Assembly (NCBI GenBank): GCA_035575035.1
Contig: DATLYH010000375.1
Coordinates: forward strand, 1-37,524
Direction of reading: 5' to 3'
DNA: 37,524 nucleotides
From: DATLYH01 sp035575035
GTDB taxonomy: Bacteria > Planctomycetota > Planctomycetia > Gemmatales > Gemmataceae
Under the pieces are notes generated by a model. That model saw only the letters and a program-made list of their open reading frames with translations. It was not told the origin of the DNA and did no database searches. The position numbers were made by a program, and so were the translations under genes. Positions 36,749 to 37,524 of the stretch are shown here, in pieces. Within the stretch, counting starts at the first letter, position 1, and every line of letters begins with the position of its first letter.

Positions 36749-36790
36749 GGCCGCTGGCCGTGTGGCGCCATGCCGCCAGCGGCCGTTTTA
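36749..36790 (+). terminator. Rho-independent terminator of the Exb operon
   Basis: GGCCGCTGGC (36749-36758) pairs perfectly with GCCAGCGGCC (36775-36784), 10 bp, with a 16-nt loop containing a small palindrome, followed by GTTTTAA. It begins 9 nt past the stop. The rest of the gap to 37036 shows no gene. Confidence 0.85.
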
Positions 36791-37036
36791 ACTCCATCCT
36801 GATCCGCGCATCTTGCGCCGCACATCGTTCGGCCGGAGGATGGTCCGTGGCATCGGCTGACAGCCGGTGTCACCGCCGTCGGCCAAGTGCCCCTTCATTC
36901 CGCACGCTGCACTTCATCCACAAACTCGGACTGATGCGAACGACCGGGCCGGCCGATAACAAAGGATTAGACGGCCCCGCAGCGTCTGGGGTATTCCGCA
37001 AGGCAGCGGCGTGTGCGGTGAAAGGAGACCAGTCTC

Positions 37037-37524
37037 ATGGCCCGGTCACTATGGATAGGGACGCTCTTGGTGGCGCTGGCTTCGGCCTGGCTGGCCCGGG
37101 GTGAGCCAGCCGGATCACCGACCCCGGCAGCCAACACCGGCGAGCGCCTCATCACTGTCCAGGAAGGGGACAAGCCGGCCCAGAAGTGCCGCGTGCTCAA
37201 GACCTGGAAAACGCCCGAAGGGAACCAGGCCCTGCAGGTGCAGGCGGTGGATACGGGCGAAATGATGACCATCATCGAGGAAGGTCCGGCGGTCCCGACC
37301 GGCTCCGGCCTGACCGGCCGCGTCCGCACCATGACCACCCGTATCTTCCACTGGGGGCCGCACAAGACCCCGCCGCCCGGCGTGCCGATGCCGCCGCCGA
37401 CGGCGACGGTCCAAAGTCCTCCGGCCGCTCCTGGTTCCGGCTCGCCGGTTGCCCAGGCCCCGATGACCGGTCTGGTGGCGCCCAAGCCGGTGGTCGCCTC
37501 GTCGCCGCGGCGGGAGTGGCCGTC
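37037..37524 (+). CDS. Exported protein with Pro-rich tail, incomplete at the window edge
   Basis: ATG 37037 has AAAGGAGA 8 nt upstream, and the frame stays open to the end of the window (162 codons seen, no stop). A signal peptide (about 1-22: SLWIGTLLVALASAWLARG) precedes a small beta-rich domain (about 34-105: ERLITVQEGDKPAQKCRVLK, then TRIFHWGPHKTPPPG). It passes into a long Pro/Ala/Ser/Val-rich low-complexity segment typical of wall- or linker-type extensions. The family is not recognised. It lies downstream of the operon terminator, so it should have its own promoter; I do not see a convincing one in 36791-37020. Confidence 0.75.
   Translation, partial: MARSLWIGTLLVALASAWLARGEPAGSPTPAANTGERLITVQEGDKPAQKCRVLKTWKTPEGNQALQVQAVDTGEMMTIIEEGPAVPTGSGLTGRVRTMTTRIFHWGPHKTPPPGVPMPPPTATVQSPPAAPGSGSPVAQAPMTGLVAPKPVVASSPRREWP

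Overview
The window looks like a chromosomal segment of a high-GC planctomycete, most likely Gemmataceae or a close relative (inference from gene content and style, no database search). Supporting signs are a giant TPR-like protein fused to a secretin, a dual zinc-ribbon membrane protein, many exported proteins known only from this lineage, squalene-cyclase-fold proteins, a CheB-CheR-PAS-kinase-receiver fusion, and several families of palindromic intergenic repeats. Housekeeping genes present are rnc, rimI, fabH, rplU, ispG and a tRNA-Thr(CGU).

Layout. 1-1.3 kb: the tail of a probable transposase, then a small Cys-rich protein gene and rnc on the minus strand, with a large perfect inverted repeat between them. 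1.7-5.3 kb (plus): a MazG-like pyrophosphohydrolase and a DUF11 surface protein behind a near-consensus promoter, then rimI and a small exported coiled-coil protein. 5.4-8.7 kb: an exported enolase-superfamily enzyme (minus), tRNA-Thr, a frameshifted integrase relic, and an exported TPR protein. 8.8-19.1 kb (minus): fabH, an exported alpha/alpha-toroid protein, rplU with a Pro/Ala tail, a Wzz-like coiled-coil protein without its second membrane segment, and the 1778-residue secretin. 19.6-20.9 kb (plus): an exported protein of five tandem repeats and a small zinc-ribbon protein. 21-28.4 kb (minus): the zinc-ribbon/TPR membrane protein, ispG and the hybrid kinase. 28.5-29.05 kb: non-coding, with a strongly structured candidate RNA. 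29.1-30.1 kb: an exported cyclase-fold protein with a CxxCH motif. 30.2-31.5 kb: a two-gene island of a phosphoribosyltransferase wrecked by an internal deletion plus an intact DprA/SLOG protein. This is the gene order of the ShosTA toxin-antitoxin/anti-phage system. 31.8-36.8 kb (plus): an ExbB-ExbD-ExbD operon followed by a two-span membrane protein and a protein joining a TonB-like SxxxH membrane anchor to a squalene-cyclase-fold domain. A partial exported protein runs off the right edge.

Most interesting points: (1) the ExbB/ExbD/ExbD operon whose apparent TonB-like partner carries an alpha/alpha-toroid domain instead of a TonB C-terminal domain, which may be an undescribed energy-transducing envelope machine; (2) the decayed ShosTA-like pair, antitoxin-like gene intact and toxin-like gene internally deleted; (3) the secretin with six copies of a TPR-like unit ending in an (E/G)D-x-P-x-K-L motif; (4) an integrase relic beside tRNA-Thr; (5) an unassigned structured RNA candidate; (6) at least four dispersed intergenic repeat families.
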